A stretch of DNA of 64,000 nt. It comes from Undaria pinnatifida. Lineage: Eukaryota > Sar > Phaeophyceae > Laminariales > Alariaceae. The notes under the pieces are model-generated. The model saw only the letters and a list, made by a program, of their open reading frames with translations. It searched no databases and was not told the DNA's origin. Both the position numbers and the translations under genes were made by a program. Below, in pieces: positions 1-10,029 of the stretch (position 1 is the stretch's first letter; the number at the start of each line of letters is the position of its first letter). The DNA lies in contig JABAKD010000001.1 of NCBI GenBank assembly GCA_012845835.1, positions 14,509,382 to 14,573,381 on the forward strand, written 5' to 3'.

Positions 1-164
1 GGTATTGACGTCGTACCGAACTTACCGAAGTGTCCGGTGCCGTTATTGATGTCGTACCAAACTTACCGAAGTTTCCGGTACCGGTATTGATGTCGTACCG
101 AACTTACCGAAGTTTCCTGTACCGGTATTGACGTCGTACCGGACTTACCGAAGTTGCCGGTACC
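1..164. repeat. 41-bp tandem repeat, four copies
   Basis: Four consecutive copies start at 1, 42, 83 and 124, each 41 bp, built around GTCGTACCGAACTTACCGAA. Copies differ by a few substitutions. A fifth copy breaks off at 165 into a palindrome. There are no unique spacers between copies, so this is a minisatellite. The array may extend to the left of the window. Confidence 0.95.
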
Positions 165-169
165 GGTAA

Positions 170-193
170 TACCGGCGGTATATACCGCCGGTA
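170..193. repeat. 24-bp perfect palindrome
   Basis: The sequence TACCGGCGGTAT followed by its exact reverse complement forms a gapless palindrome directly after the 41-bp array. It is GGTACC-rich like the array and probably arose from it. It could be a cruciform or a dimeric protein site; no function is visible. Confidence 0.9.
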
Positions 194-674
194 CGCCTCG
201 GCACGTGCCGTACCGAACACACCCTTGGGATCTTTGCTGCATGTTTTCTAAAATTTCAAAATATGGATCTTGTTTGCAGATGCCATGCTCTTTTTCAAGT
301 GGCTTTATATGTACGCGAAATGCCTCCATACAAGCTCCTACTCAAGATGTTCCTGTGCGATCCCCCGTGGCCTTAACCGTTTTGGGTTCATTCATACAGA
401 CCGAAAGAGAGCGATCTACTGTGACTAAGCGCCTACGAAAATCTGGAGGGAATCCGAGTATCGTCATGCCTCACGCTTGCCTCACAGCTTCCTGCGTTGC
501 AGTTCGAATACATCTCGTATTTTCATGTGGCGGATGCTAATCACGTCACCTATTCCGTCAATCGTTGCGTATCAAGTCCGGAAGGGATTAAATTGACTGG
601 TTGCGTTTCCACCCGTCAACATCCAGCACAACCAACAACAGCAGAAGTGACCATGCCGATGCCTCCTAGAGAGA
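194..674. other. no confident gene
   Basis: Open frames on both strands are short and overlap. The most protein-like stretch is on the minus strand at about 235-329, but it has stops on its upstream side and no recognised domain. Nothing can be supported here. Confidence 0.6.
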
Positions 675-770
675 CGACGAGCTCCGTGGTCGCAAAACTA
701 CAAAGCGGAGATATACCTTGCAAAAACAGCAATGTGATCTGGCCATGCAATCAAGGCCAACCACAACAAA
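675..770 (+). repeat. dispersed repeat A, copy 1
   Basis: A stretch starting GACGAGCTCCGTGGTCGCAA is shared, with substitutions, with copies at about 37056-37125 and 39118-39194. All three contain the order GAGCTC(T)GTGGTC, AAACTAC, GAGATA, then a CGTAACGTGATC-like end. The reading frames differ between copies, so the conservation is of DNA and not of a protein. Family unknown. Confidence 0.75.
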
Positions 771-1069
771 TACGAGGGCAAAACTTACCCAAGCCAGCAC
801 ACGGTCAACGCTACGGTACAGGGGGATACCTTCATTTTGAACTTAGGCGGCGCATATGGGTAAATCGAAAAACCACTCAACCCTATGCGCAGAGAAACAA
901 GGTAGAGCCCCTCGCAAGAGTCGCTGAATAGCGTGAAGCCGAAAAGCAACTAAGCAAAAAATACAGAGAAAAAGGCACAGCCCTCCGCTAGCGTGTATCT
1001 GATCCGCCGCAGAATGAGACCCTACAAGCGCCCCCCCCCCCTACGGGAGGAGGAGATCGTGGCTACACT
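771..1069 (+). other. unassigned flank of a LINE remnant
   Basis: No confident gene. In one frame a charged stretch around 925-975 reads like the upstream part of the LINE remnant that follows, but it has stops. A run of C at about 1031-1040 is present. The motif TAGAGCCCCTCGCAAGAG at 903-920 resembles an internal hairpin motif of the MITE at 11199-11465. Confidence 0.4.
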
Positions 1070-1330
1070 GGCACAACAATAGAGAGTAGGACTCATAAAG
1101 TGGGAGAATGTGAAATATACAAGGCGGAACGGGATGCGTTAGAGGAGGAGATGAGGAAATTAGACGTATGTGACATGGAAGAGTTGTTGGACTAGATAAC
1201 AGAAAGAAAACGATTGCTATTCCAGGAGATAGATGGTGGCCGCAGACGGCGAAACAGGACGGGGATAGGAAAATCAAATATTTTCTATAATATATGGAAG
1301 AAGCGTAATGAGCGCCCATATGTCGAAGGC
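1070..1330 (+). pseudogene. non-LTR retrotransposon (LINE) remnant, C-terminal part
   Basis: In one frame the sequence reads GECEIYKAERDALEEEM, then KLDVCDMEELLD, and meets a TAG at 1194-1196. After a frame change it continues with GDRWWPQTAKQDGDRK, and then in the first frame with IWKKRNERP. The same protein-like order is found on the minus strand at 8885-9170, where ECELYKEERSALEEKM and ILGDRW can be read, so the similarity is at protein level as well as DNA. The charged helix followed by a tryptophan-containing block resembles the extreme C-terminus of LINE polymerase proteins. That family assignment is inference; the shared decayed coding sequence is seen directly. Stops and frameshifts make it non-functional. 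Confidence 0.6.
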
Positions 1331-1697
1331 GTCTCTATTTGGAGTAGGTATCAACTCCGAGGACTTCCCCTTGTAGGCTAGGAGTGCATTTGTTCACAAT
1401 GCAATAGTTCGTTATCATACGAGGAAATGCCATGCCAACGGCCATGGGCCTTCCCGTTTGTATCTCAAGATCTCAAGAGCTCACAAGAAACGACAACAAC
1501 GACAATGGAACTCCCTGACAAAATGTATGCAACCATTCTAGACTATGTACGGTAAAATGTTAGAACGGGTAATATTTTTCCTCGCAACGCTGCATCCACC
1601 TTGATGCTACTGCGTCCGTTTATCACACATATTTTATTCGAGCGAAGCGAGTTTCTAATCTACACCTGGGCCTCGCGATATAGGTTCCCATGAAAAA
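1331..1697. other. no confident gene
   Basis: Nothing recognisable. There are no long frames, and an A-rich run precedes the duplicated block that follows. Confidence 0.6.
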
Positions 1698-1915
1698 AAA
1701 ATAGTTTGCACGTGCGTGTCTTCGACTAAACTTGATTTTAGTGTGGGATCATTTGATTTTAGACTGCAGGTGTTGTAGGCAGACCACCACGGAGCAACAA
1801 AACACACAAAATAGTTTGCACGTGCGTGTCTTCGACTAAACTCGATTTTAGTGTTGGATCATTTGATTTTAGACTGCAGGTGTAGGCAGACCACCACGGA
1901 GCAACAAAACACACA
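1698..1915. repeat. 110-bp tandem duplication
   Basis: The block starting AAATAGTTTGCACGTGCGTG at 1698 is repeated 110 bp later at 1808. The copies differ by a few bases, including a 3-base loss (TGTTGTAGGC against TGTAGGC). A CA-rich, low-complexity stretch follows to about 2000. Confidence 0.95.
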
Positions 1916-2164
1916 CAGCAGATCACACGGGCAAACACAGCAGCATACACCGCTCACACAGCCGGCACACAGCGCTCACACAGCGGGCAGCACACAGACA
2001 ACGTGCGCAGCGGGCGACAACAGTGGCCAGCGGAGAGCGGGCATGGAGAGTGTGTGCCCGCTAGGGGTGTGTCCGCTGAGTGCATCTACTGCTGTCTCGT
2101 GGTGAGAGTAGGACATCATGGAGAGACGTCCGTTGGGGGCGATTGACACAAACTCGGTCCGTGC

Positions 2165-2785
2165 GCCAACGCCAGAAGGGTGACAGCAGACACGGCGGAG
2201 GGGCTTGAGAGGGACCTCTATCTAGCAAAGGGAGCCAAGGTCATGCTCACGAAGAACCTGTACCAACAAGTTGGACTCGTGAACGGCATTCGAGGCCAAG
2301 TCGTCGAGTTGGTGTTTGCAGACGACGCGCCCCCGCCGAACCTCCCCCTTTACGTTGTCGTCAAGTTCAGAGGGTACTCAGGGGGGGAATGGTCGTCTCA
2401 GGAGAGATGTAGAGGGTGTGTGCCGATTTCTCCCGTAGACACTACTTGGCAGGACGGGGGAACGCAGGTCAGGACGCAACTGCCGTTGAGGCTCTGCTGG
2501 GCGATCACTAAGGAAAAATCACAGGGGCAGACGTGAGAGAAGGCCGTCATAGACTCGGGGCCGAAGGAGGCGTGCACGGGGCTTACTTTCGTCTGTATCA
2601 GTAGGGCTAAAAGACTAGCGGACCTCATGGTAGAGCCAATGCGTTTCGACAGGATAGGCAAGCTTGGAAACTCCGACACCATGAAGGCTAGGTTGCGGGA
2701 AGAGGTTAGGCTGGTGGACTTAGCACAAAGCACGCGGGGTAGGTACACAGGCGTGGGCGTCTTCAACGCCGTCGCCGCCAACTAA
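2165..2785 (+). pseudogene. PIF1-like helicase C-terminal fragment, one in-frame stop
   Basis: The frame shows the end of a PIF1-family DNA helicase (superfamily 1B, 5'-3' DNA unwinding). In order it has ADTAEGLERDL, KGAKVMLTKNLYQQ followed by GLVNGIRGQV (the conserved 'valid and new' helicase block), VVVKF, LPLRLCWAITKEKSQGQT (motif VI region), GLTFVCISRAKRL and a charged tail to the TAA at 2783-2785. A TGA at 2534-2536 interrupts the frame directly after GQT, where the family normally has Leu, and the protein reads on without any other stop. The Walker A and B motifs of the N-terminal half are absent upstream, where sequence is low-complexity. GTG at 2180 is only the first in-frame valine; no credible ATG exists. 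It could come from a Helitron (whose Rep-helicase carries this domain) or from a stand-alone PIF1-like family common in algae. No Rep domain or Helitron end was seen. Confidence 0.85.
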
Positions 2786-2975
2786 TGACCACATGAATTG
2801 CAATACAACAAACGTCACATCGGCTCTATTCCACCTGTGGCGACCCTCGCAGTCACACGAACCAATGGCCCGTGCACGCACACGTCTGACGACAGTTACA
2901 TCTATCAGCTGTCGCTCGTTTTAGCGACAGCTATTGTATCTTTAAAACATATTATAGGTTTCTCTGTACGTCACG

Positions 2976-3372
2976 AATTCGTTGGTGGTTGCTGTAAACG
3001 CCGAGTATTTTGCAGCCCCCCCTTGCTCGGCAAACAACACCAATTTAGCTCGCGCGTATCTGTAAGGCATCCCGAATGCACAATAACGCAAAATACTCAC
3101 TTCCATAATCTACGATGGAATATCTTTGTGCCGAGCACGGGGGGAGGTTGATTGTACGGGGGGTGGGGGTGATTGTCTCTGTGCTGAGCACGGGGGGGGG
3201 TTGATTGTGCTCGGGCACAGAGATATTCCATCGTAGATGATTTAGGAAAAGTTTGTTTTTTGCGTTTTGCATTAGGGGTGCGTTACAGATACGTGCGAGC
3301 TAGTTTGATGCTATTTGCCGAGCAGGTGGGGACAGCATAACATTCGGCGTGTACAGCAACCACCAACGAATT
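2976..3372. mobile_element. palindromic MITE-like element, 163-166-bp inverted arms
   Basis: The left arm 2976-3138 begins AATTCGTTGGTGGTTGCTGT and is matched in inverted orientation by 3207-3372, with mismatches and small indels. The ~68-bp loop is G-rich and contains imperfect copies of GAGCACGGGGGGxGGTTGATTGT. This fits a non-autonomous DNA transposon of foldback-MITE type. No target duplication is clear at the ends. It has no coding capacity. Confidence 0.8.
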
Positions 3373-4040
3373 ATCATGTTCATCTAGTACTGCTGCAGAT
3401 GATGCAAGCTGTCTAGTTGCGCGGCTTGTCCCTGTACCGTATAAAGGAGGAATGCATATTGTGCTTTCAGGTATCACCAAACATACCTATACCCAGGAGC
3501 CAGTACCTGATTGTCGAAGCCTCACAGACAAACCACGCAGATCGTATCGTTCTGTCACAGACCCTCGCTCACGCATACACGAGTGATCCTTACCTTGTTG
3601 TAACAGACACCCCTCGGTCATACATACGGGCAGTATCATTCCATGAAAGCCCGGGTCGTATTTTTATTATCATCGACTTCGTCCGTGAGGCAGCCTTCCA
3701 CCTCCACCTCAAGATCACTCAAACGTGTATCAAGGACGCTTCCCCAAGAAGCAGAAAACTACTGCTGTAGTACTACGAACAGCTGGCAATATAAAAAAAG
3801 TGTATTGTGCTCCCCAAGTGACAGATAAAACGGTCGGCACATTTTGCGGGACTAAGAATACCGTGTGAGTTGTCGTTTGAATGTTTGAACGCCATATGGC
3901 CTGGATGGCGTCATCGGCATGAAATCCAAAGTCATCTTCGTTCTGCATCGGCAAGATGTCGTCGTCGCCACACCATCGTTTCGGTTGTCATGCCATGCGA
4001 CGCTTTGAGACGTTATGATATAGACTAAGTATACGAGTAT
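3373..4040. other. no confident gene; open frame at 3417-3770
   Basis: A plus-strand frame runs 3417-3770 (about 117 codons), but it begins at a TTG and has no recognised domain. The minus strand is also open at 3283-3480. Neither can be called a gene from sequence alone. No repeats were recognised here. Confidence 0.5.
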
Positions 4041-4789
4041 ATTATAAAAATTGAAAATACACTCCAGCTGTGAGATCGAGGATTTTGTCGAAACTCATCT
4101 TTGCAAGCTGTGTGTCGCGCGTATTACGGGTTGTGTGTCCTCATTAGACTAAGGATATAGGTCGGCGACTCCCCTTGCAATTACAGTGTGGCTATCAGGG
4201 TCAACAGGGTGATGTTAGTCAGTCTGTACGCGGAAACTATAAAACCTGTTTTTGAGCGGGACAAAATTTGAGAGCTGTGGAAGGACATGCATCAGTTTAT
4301 CAAGTGAATCGTGCAAGTCGAATAACCGGTGAGGGGAGGGCGGAGTTTTTACGGACGTGGGGGCCTGGGTTTGATCAAGAGGGGCGGGGGGGGGGGGGGG
4401 GGGGGGGCAGCTCACTCTGTGCGTGGAAACGAAATCCTACACTGTAAGTCGTACAACCAATGAGGAGAGGGCGGAGTGTTTGAGGGGGTGGGGTGGGGGT
4501 GGGGTGGGGGGAAAGGGTTTTGAACAGGTTTAGGTCGCATAGATGTAGGGGTTTGCTATATATGTGGTACTAGGTCTAGGCAATGGTACAGGTGGTGGGG
4601 AAGGAGGGGGCGTTGAGAGGGGGGGGTGAATGAAAGCTACGTCGTGGATGGCTAGAAAGATAATGACGTGATATCAATAGCGTAGAAGTGTTTATTACTC
4701 TGTTGGCCGATTTCGATTGTAAGTGGGGCGTTTAAACAAATGGGGAAAAAAAAGAAAAAGAAGGGGGGGGGGGAGAATAAAATGAATTG
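4041..4789 (+). repeat. repeat B, forward copy
   Basis: This is one of about fifteen copies of the dominant dispersed repeat. The 5' end is TATTATAAAAATTGAAAATA, followed by CCAGCTGTGAGATCGA, AACTCATCTTTGCAAGCTG, GGATATAGGTCGGCGACTCC, GTCAACAGGGTGATG and CGGAAACTATAAAACC. Then come modules that each end in a run of G (22 G at 4386-4407). The later part has GGTACTAGGTCTAGG and GGATGGCTAGAAAGATAATG. It has no coding capacity. Class is unknown: no polymerase III boxes or terminal inverted repeats were recognised. Confidence 0.9.
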
Positions 4790-5360
4790 GAGGTATACCC
4801 CAACGCCCTCTCCTTCCCCACCACCCGCACCATCGCCTAGACCTAGCACCAAGCGTATAGCAAACCCCTACGTCTATGCGACCTAAAGCCCCCCCCCCCC
4901 CCCACACACACACACATTTCCCCCCCTCCCCCACAAGAAGGATATATAGTTTCCACGCACGAATTGAGCTGCCCCACCTATCCCTCCCCCCCTTCCCCCC
5001 TCCCGCCCCCCTTTTGATCAAAACCAGGCCCCCACGCCCATAAAAACCCCGCCTTCCCCTCGCCGCTTATTCGACTTACAGGATTCACTTGATATACTGA
5101 TGCTTTTCCTTCCACAGCTGTCAAATTTTGTCCCCCTCAGAAACGGGTTTTATAGTTTCCGCGCACAGACTGCCTAACATCACCCTGTTGACCCTGATAG
5201 CTACACTGTAGTTGCAAGGGGAGTCGCCGACCTATATCCTCAATGAGAACACACAACCCGCAATACGCGCGATCGGAGTATCACACACAGCTTGCAAAGA
5301 GGAGTTTCGACAAAATATTCGATCTCACAGCTGGAGTGTATTTTAATTTTTATAATATAT
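4790..5360 (-). repeat. repeat B, reverse copy facing the previous one
   Basis: This is the reverse complement of repeat B, ending at GATCTCACAGCTGGAGTGTA and a T-rich tail. With the preceding copy it forms an inverted pair of about 1.3 kb. C-runs correspond to the G-runs of the forward copy. Two small open frames inside are by-products of the repeat. Confidence 0.9.
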
Positions 5361-7559
5361 GTATATACGGTATTCAGCCGGGAAGTGATATCATGCGGAC
5401 GGATGAATGTACACTGAAAATCCCATCGTCGCCGTGGTAACGTCATGACATATAGTACAGAAGCAGGTACATGATGACACAGGGATCGATGCGCATACCA
5501 CGAGAAAACGTAGTGTATCAACGGTTAACTTCAAACGTGTTTGAAGCAGCTTGAGCGGTACCCCACAAGTATGACTCGGAAGTAATGGCACGTAGTGTAG
5601 TAAGCTAGAACAGTCGATTCGCGCCTGGCCAGAGTCCAGCTGGGAGATTCACAACCTCTACATCCTATGAAATATGAAATGATGGTCTGAGAATAAACCG
5701 TCTGGGGGGACTCTACCGCGATGCGTTGGTGTTTGCACAGCTACTACTGTTGTTGTAGCAGATGTAGAGGAATTACGCAAACACGCGCGCGTAGATTAAC
5801 TCAATATGTTCACCTTTTAATATTTTCTTGGCATCGAGATTCTGCTGTCCAGCACACTAAATAGCTACAGCATAAATCCATGTCCCGCTTTGAGCAGCAG
5901 AGCGGGAGGAACCAAACGTACTTTGTGTGATACGAATCGTCGCGTGCTATGTGCGTGTAATGCGGGCATAATATGAAGGAGTGACGAACAGCGAGCATGT
6001 ACATATTGGGAGCGTCCACGGTGTTTGTTTAGAACAAATTTTTCGGCCTTGGGGACAGGGTGTCCAAACTAAGCCTTATGACTAGGGTGCGGCTTTCAGA
6101 GCGCAGTGCAGCCATGAACGCGCCGCAATAATTTTGTGCATCAATCCCAATGTTGCTACTGATTCGTGTGGAGGAATTGGGAGTCGAGGAAGAATCCTTG
6201 TACACAAGGAATGTGTGGTCTGTCACCGTGGGCAACACGGGCGGCGGGTAAAGTTGCAATTTGCATACTACACCCACGTTTCACCGACAAACTGTTATGT
6301 AACGCTATGATACTTTAAACTAGAGTTGAACAACTCCTTTTCATGTTCGTCCAGCAAAACGTGAAGCGCGTGCAGCCGTAATGTAGTAGAAGGTTAAGGG
6401 ATACAGGTAGTCTACCAGAAAATCGTTTCTGGGATAGCTGACGCACCGTCATCATCCAGTTTAATCGCTGGGACACCCCCATCTGCCGCAATCGAACGGG
6501 TTTGGCGGTAGCTGTTTTTGTCGCAGCATCATACGTCGTCTCTGTATGAGGTAGTAGGGAATCTGACAAGCTGCTACGAAGCTCTATGATATGTCTTTCT
6601 CTACCAACTCATGAATCGTTAAAGTGGTATATAGCTGTTCAGTTTGATTATTAAGTAGACATATACATGTACATTGCGACTATGTAGCAAAACACGGCTT
6701 CATGTGCTTTCCCGCCCTTTGGAAGTATTTGCTTCATTTAGAGGCAACATAATATAGATGGTTGACTCCGTATTTGGCTTGGTTTAACTGAAGGGGAAAA
6801 CCGTACGGTCTGACATCTCCCCGATCAACGAAAGACGGTACCACGTGTCCTTTAGTCAGGCGTTGATTCCGACGGGTTGCTTGCTATACGATAATAAAAG
6901 CAGAGACGCGTACTACCGTGCAGGGGCAGCCCTTACTCGTTCTGAGGCTCTTCTTTCGAGCAGCTCTGAAACTTATCCAATGATCGACTCTGGAAAACAA
7001 CGTAGGCAAAGTCCGCTACACGATCCCGTGCGCCAGGTATACATCGAACGATACCGTGCAACTCACATTAAATCAAAATGTGTGGTGCCGCTCGCTCCTC
7101 AGTCGAGGGGCCCGGTCGACGACACACAGTTGGGCTCAAACTCACAACCCCTACAGTAGCACGACCCGGTAAGACAGATAATGCATTCAATCAACGGTGG
7201 ATTAAACAAGGTACATATATATATGTACCCCCGTGCCATATACCTCCCGTGTTAATTTCTTTTCAACGCTCCCCGCCCGTGATGCCCAAATACAAAATAA
7301 AACTAGTACCAACCAATATAGCTTTGACCCTGGGCCCTAAAAAGCACAACGAGAGTCCAGACAATGTCACACGTATTTATCTACCACAGACGTTCCATAG
7401 GTGCCAAAACCCTTCTTTCAGCTCTTCAGCTCCTCAAAGCCAGAATTCGTCGCAATTTCTTGAACAATGCGAGATCACGTGCATGGGCTACAGCGTCGCA
7501 GTGGACGTCGAACATCTACCAGGTATGCAATACGCAGCCGTCGGAGTGCATCCAATACA
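5361..7559. other. no confident gene, ~2.2 kb
   Basis: Several frames of 60-160 codons are open on both strands (for example minus 6029-6277, plus 6845-7159, plus 7078-7563). They mostly start at non-ATG codons, overlap one another, and show no domain. One or more could be an exon of a spliced gene, but this cannot be supported. No repeats were recognised. Confidence 0.5.
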
Positions 7560-8225
7560 ATGACATTGCCCCCCTTCCCGGTATGGATGCAGGGCGGGTA
7601 GAGGGGAGGGATGCACTCCTTATAATTCATGACAGAGGTCTTTGGACGGGTTACCCTCGCATCTATACAACGATGGGGCGGAGCACGTCGGGTTGTCGTC
7701 GGCCAGACAAAATCATTTTGGACCAATCGCGAAGGCCGAAGGCACGGTGGGGGTTGTTGATGCTTTCTTCGAAGTCGTAGCCGCCGGGACAAATGTCAGG
7801 CCGTGGGTGAAACATATATGCAATCGACTGCCCCGCCGGATCTCTCTTGGAAATAATATTTTTGTTTCCTCCTCCGGGGGCCCATGCGACGAGGCCCCAT
7901 CCTCTGCGGGGAAGGTAGCTTACGTTGCTGTGCTGTCCATGACATTGTCGACGGCGGTGCAGATGGTGGTCACGATCCAGTTGCATGCCATTAGGTCGCC
8001 AGGCTCGACGACAACCCACCCCGCTCGCTCGTGCATGGCAGGATATAAGCGGCCATTGGGAGCCACATTGGCGTCCGCAAGGCACTAGAGATACGTGTAG
8101 GGGTGATTCGCGTCCCCGTGGATAGGTATGACAAAATATACCAATCCCGTGACAACATCGCCTGTGATGTCTACAGTAGGTATCTGCCAAAGGTGGGGGA
8201 AGCCGGGAAATGATTACGGACCAGA
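7560..8225 (-). pseudogene. decayed protein gene of unknown family
   Basis: On the minus strand one frame reads continuously from about 8225 to 7745 with only two stops. It gives FPHLWQIPTVDITGDVVTG, then HGDANHPYTYL, a stop, CLADANVAPNGRLYPAMHE, GWVVVEPGDLMACNWIVTT, ICTAVDNVMDSTAT, a stop, then a Glu-rich stretch. It continues with further stops (PTCSAPSLYRCEGNPSKDL) to about 7560. The uniform protein-like composition across stops is what marks it as a dead gene and not chance. I do not recognise the family. Overlapping longer open frames on both strands (plus 7642-8088, minus 7663-8190) look like by-products. An origin in a mobile element is plausible from context but not shown. Confidence 0.5.
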
Positions 8226-8529
8226 AGAATGGGGGGCGGCTGCCTCCTTCGAGTTCGCGCCGCCGGTGCCCTCGGAGCTAGCGCCGCTGATTGGGAGCGC
8301 TCCAGATGCGGCAGAACCTGCTCCTCGCGATTCGGCTTCTTCCTCGCCGCTGATGTACGACTGCAAAATACAACACGCGAACGCCAGAGGAGAATCATGC
8401 CGCCGGAGGATAGGATATTCGTCGGTGTGTGTGGGGGGGTGTACTCATTTCGTGCATGGCCGTACTGATATGACCATTGACCCCGTGGTAGGGTGCGGGC
8501 GTTTTGGGCCAAATGTTTCTGATAGCCTG
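8226..8529. other. no confident gene
   Basis: GC-rich stretch with overlapping open frames on both strands and no recognised domain or repeat. Confidence 0.5.
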
Positions 8530-8880
8530 ATGATAGTCTGAAGGCCCAGCTCCTCAAGTGTGGAACTATCGCTAAGTATGATAATATTTCAAGCGTGTTG
8601 TTTTTTCGATTAGCGCAAAAAAGTGTTGGTCGGGTTGCGCGAACGAATATCTTCGAAGGCACATTTCGGGTGAGATTTGGAGCTCCTAATGGTAGGAGCT
8701 CAGCAAGTTCTGCTGCACCCCTAGCGTGGAACGACTCCCCAGTATACCTGTAATACCGGCACGGAGCACGTCGGGTTTCACCGAGCAGGCCGACATGGGT
8801 GCGCTCATTTGTTTCTTGCCTCAGTCGTTTGACCATTGACTATGCATCCCCTTCGAGGCGGACCACCGTTCATACTCCTA
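8530..8880 (-). repeat. LINE-associated 3' region (repeat D)
   Basis: On the minus strand this contains CGTTCCACGCTAGGGGTGCA, TGAGCTCCTACCATTAGGAGC, CTTCGAAGATATTCGTTCGC and CACTTGAGGAGCTGGGCC. The same elements recur in the same order at 34040-34500 on the plus strand. It lies directly downstream of the LINE C-terminal remnant at 8885-9170, so it is probably the 3' untranslated part of that element. The GAGGAGCTC-type motif recurs several times and can pair with itself. Confidence 0.7.
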
Positions 8881-8884
8881 ACAG

Positions 8885-9170
8885 AGACAACTCCAACATT
8901 TGGGCACTCATTACGTTTCTTCCATGTATATTACCTTTAAAAACTGCTTATCTTATCTCTTTCGTCCTTGGCCGTCTGACCATCGGTCTCCTAGGATAGC
9001 GACCGGTTTTTCGCAACCATCTGATGTGACTATCTTCTCTATGTCACATCAGTCTGTTTTCATCATCTTTTCTTCTAACGCACTCCGTTCCTCCTTGTAC
9101 AGTTCACATTCTTCACTATATGGGTTCTACCCTCGTCTACGATGCTACACGGGCAGCTGTATGCGCTTTC
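8885..9170 (-). pseudogene. LINE remnant, C-terminal part
   Basis: This is homologous in DNA and in protein frame to 1070-1330 but inverted. The minus strand reads EECELYKEERSALEEKMM, a stop, CDIEKIVTSDGCEKPVAILG, DRW and KQFLK, followed by a tail. Several stops and frameshifts are present. As in the other copy, the assignment to the C-terminus of a LINE polyprotein is inference from composition, from the repeat structure and from the reverse-transcriptase remnant nearby at 10600-11190. Confidence 0.6.
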
Positions 9171-9373
9171 TTTCTCCTACTGGTGTACGTCTTCCCTCTT
9201 TCTGGCAGATTCAGGTTCCCCACACGAAAACGCAGTTTCAGCGTTTAGCGTAGTCAATTGGGCTGGGCATACTCGTTTGCAGTACTATATCTTATTTTAC
9301 CCCCACGCATATCTCAAAATATTCTCCCTAATAATCCACCTCGGTCTTAGCGCTAGCCTTTCCCTTACATAGG
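9171..9373. other. unassigned
   Basis: Minus-strand reading gives short protein-like stretches broken by stops. This may be further upstream sequence of the LINE remnant, but no motif confirms it. Confidence 0.35.
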
Positions 9374-9522
9374 GCGCGTGCTACGATGGAAATAGCACTT
9401 TTCGGCCATTTTGTTTTCTGGAACGACGGAGCTCCTTAGCCCAAAAGAGTCGGAATGCCATTGTCATTCTTTTTTTGCGACATAGTGCACCTCCACCGCA
9501 GCACCTCCATCGTAGCACGTGC
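9374..9522. mobile_element. small inverted-repeat element
   Basis: GCGCGTGCTACGATGGA at 9374-9390 is matched by TCCATCGTAGCACGTGC at 9506-9522, its near-perfect reverse complement. The ~149-bp unit abuts repeat B. It may be a MITE. No target duplication was established. Confidence 0.5.
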
Positions 9523-9527
9523 CATAT

Positions 9528-10010
9528 ATATATTATAAAAAATGAAAATACACTCCAGCTGTGAGATCGAAGATTTCGTCGAAACTCATCTTTGCAAGCT
9601 GTGTGTGATACTCCGATCGCGCGTATTACGAGTTGTGTGTCCTCGTTAAGGATATAGGTTGGCAACTCCCCTTACAACTACAGTGTAGCTATCAGGGTCA
9701 ACAGGGTGATTTTAGTCAGTCTGTGCGCGGAAACTATAATACCCGTTTCTGAGGGGGACAAAATCTGACAGCTGTGGAGGAAAATGTATATTTTTATCAA
9801 GTGAATCCTGTAAGTCGAATAACCGGTGAGGGGGGGGGCGGAGTTTTGACGGACGTGGGGGCCTGGTTTTGATCAAAAGCGAGCGGGGTTGGAGGGGGGG
9901 GGGGGGAAGGGGGGGAGGGGGGGGGGGGGGGGGGGGGCGGACGGGCGGGAAATTCGTGCATGTAAGCTATAAATCCTTTCAAGGGGATAAATCTGACGGT
10001 TTTGGAAAAA
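9528..10010 (+). repeat. repeat B, forward copy, truncated
   Basis: It begins TATATATTATAAAAAATGAA, with the ordered blocks of repeat B down to the GGGGGAGGG modules. A run of 21 G ends at 9937. The copy stops shortly after the second GGATAAATCTGACGG block. Confidence 0.9.
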
Positions 10011-10029
10011 AACAATATATACGGAGTAT

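Noticed and set aside
1-164. CRISPR-like regular repeat
   Set aside because: The copies are directly adjacent with no spacers and the sequence is eukaryotic; it is a minisatellite.
497-931. 144-codon plus-strand gene
   Set aside because: It spans repeat A, whose other copies do not keep the frame, and has no domain.
8171-8836. 221-codon minus-strand gene
   Set aside because: It reads through the LINE 3' repeat into unrelated sequence; the repeat's other copy at 34040-34500 is not open in that frame.
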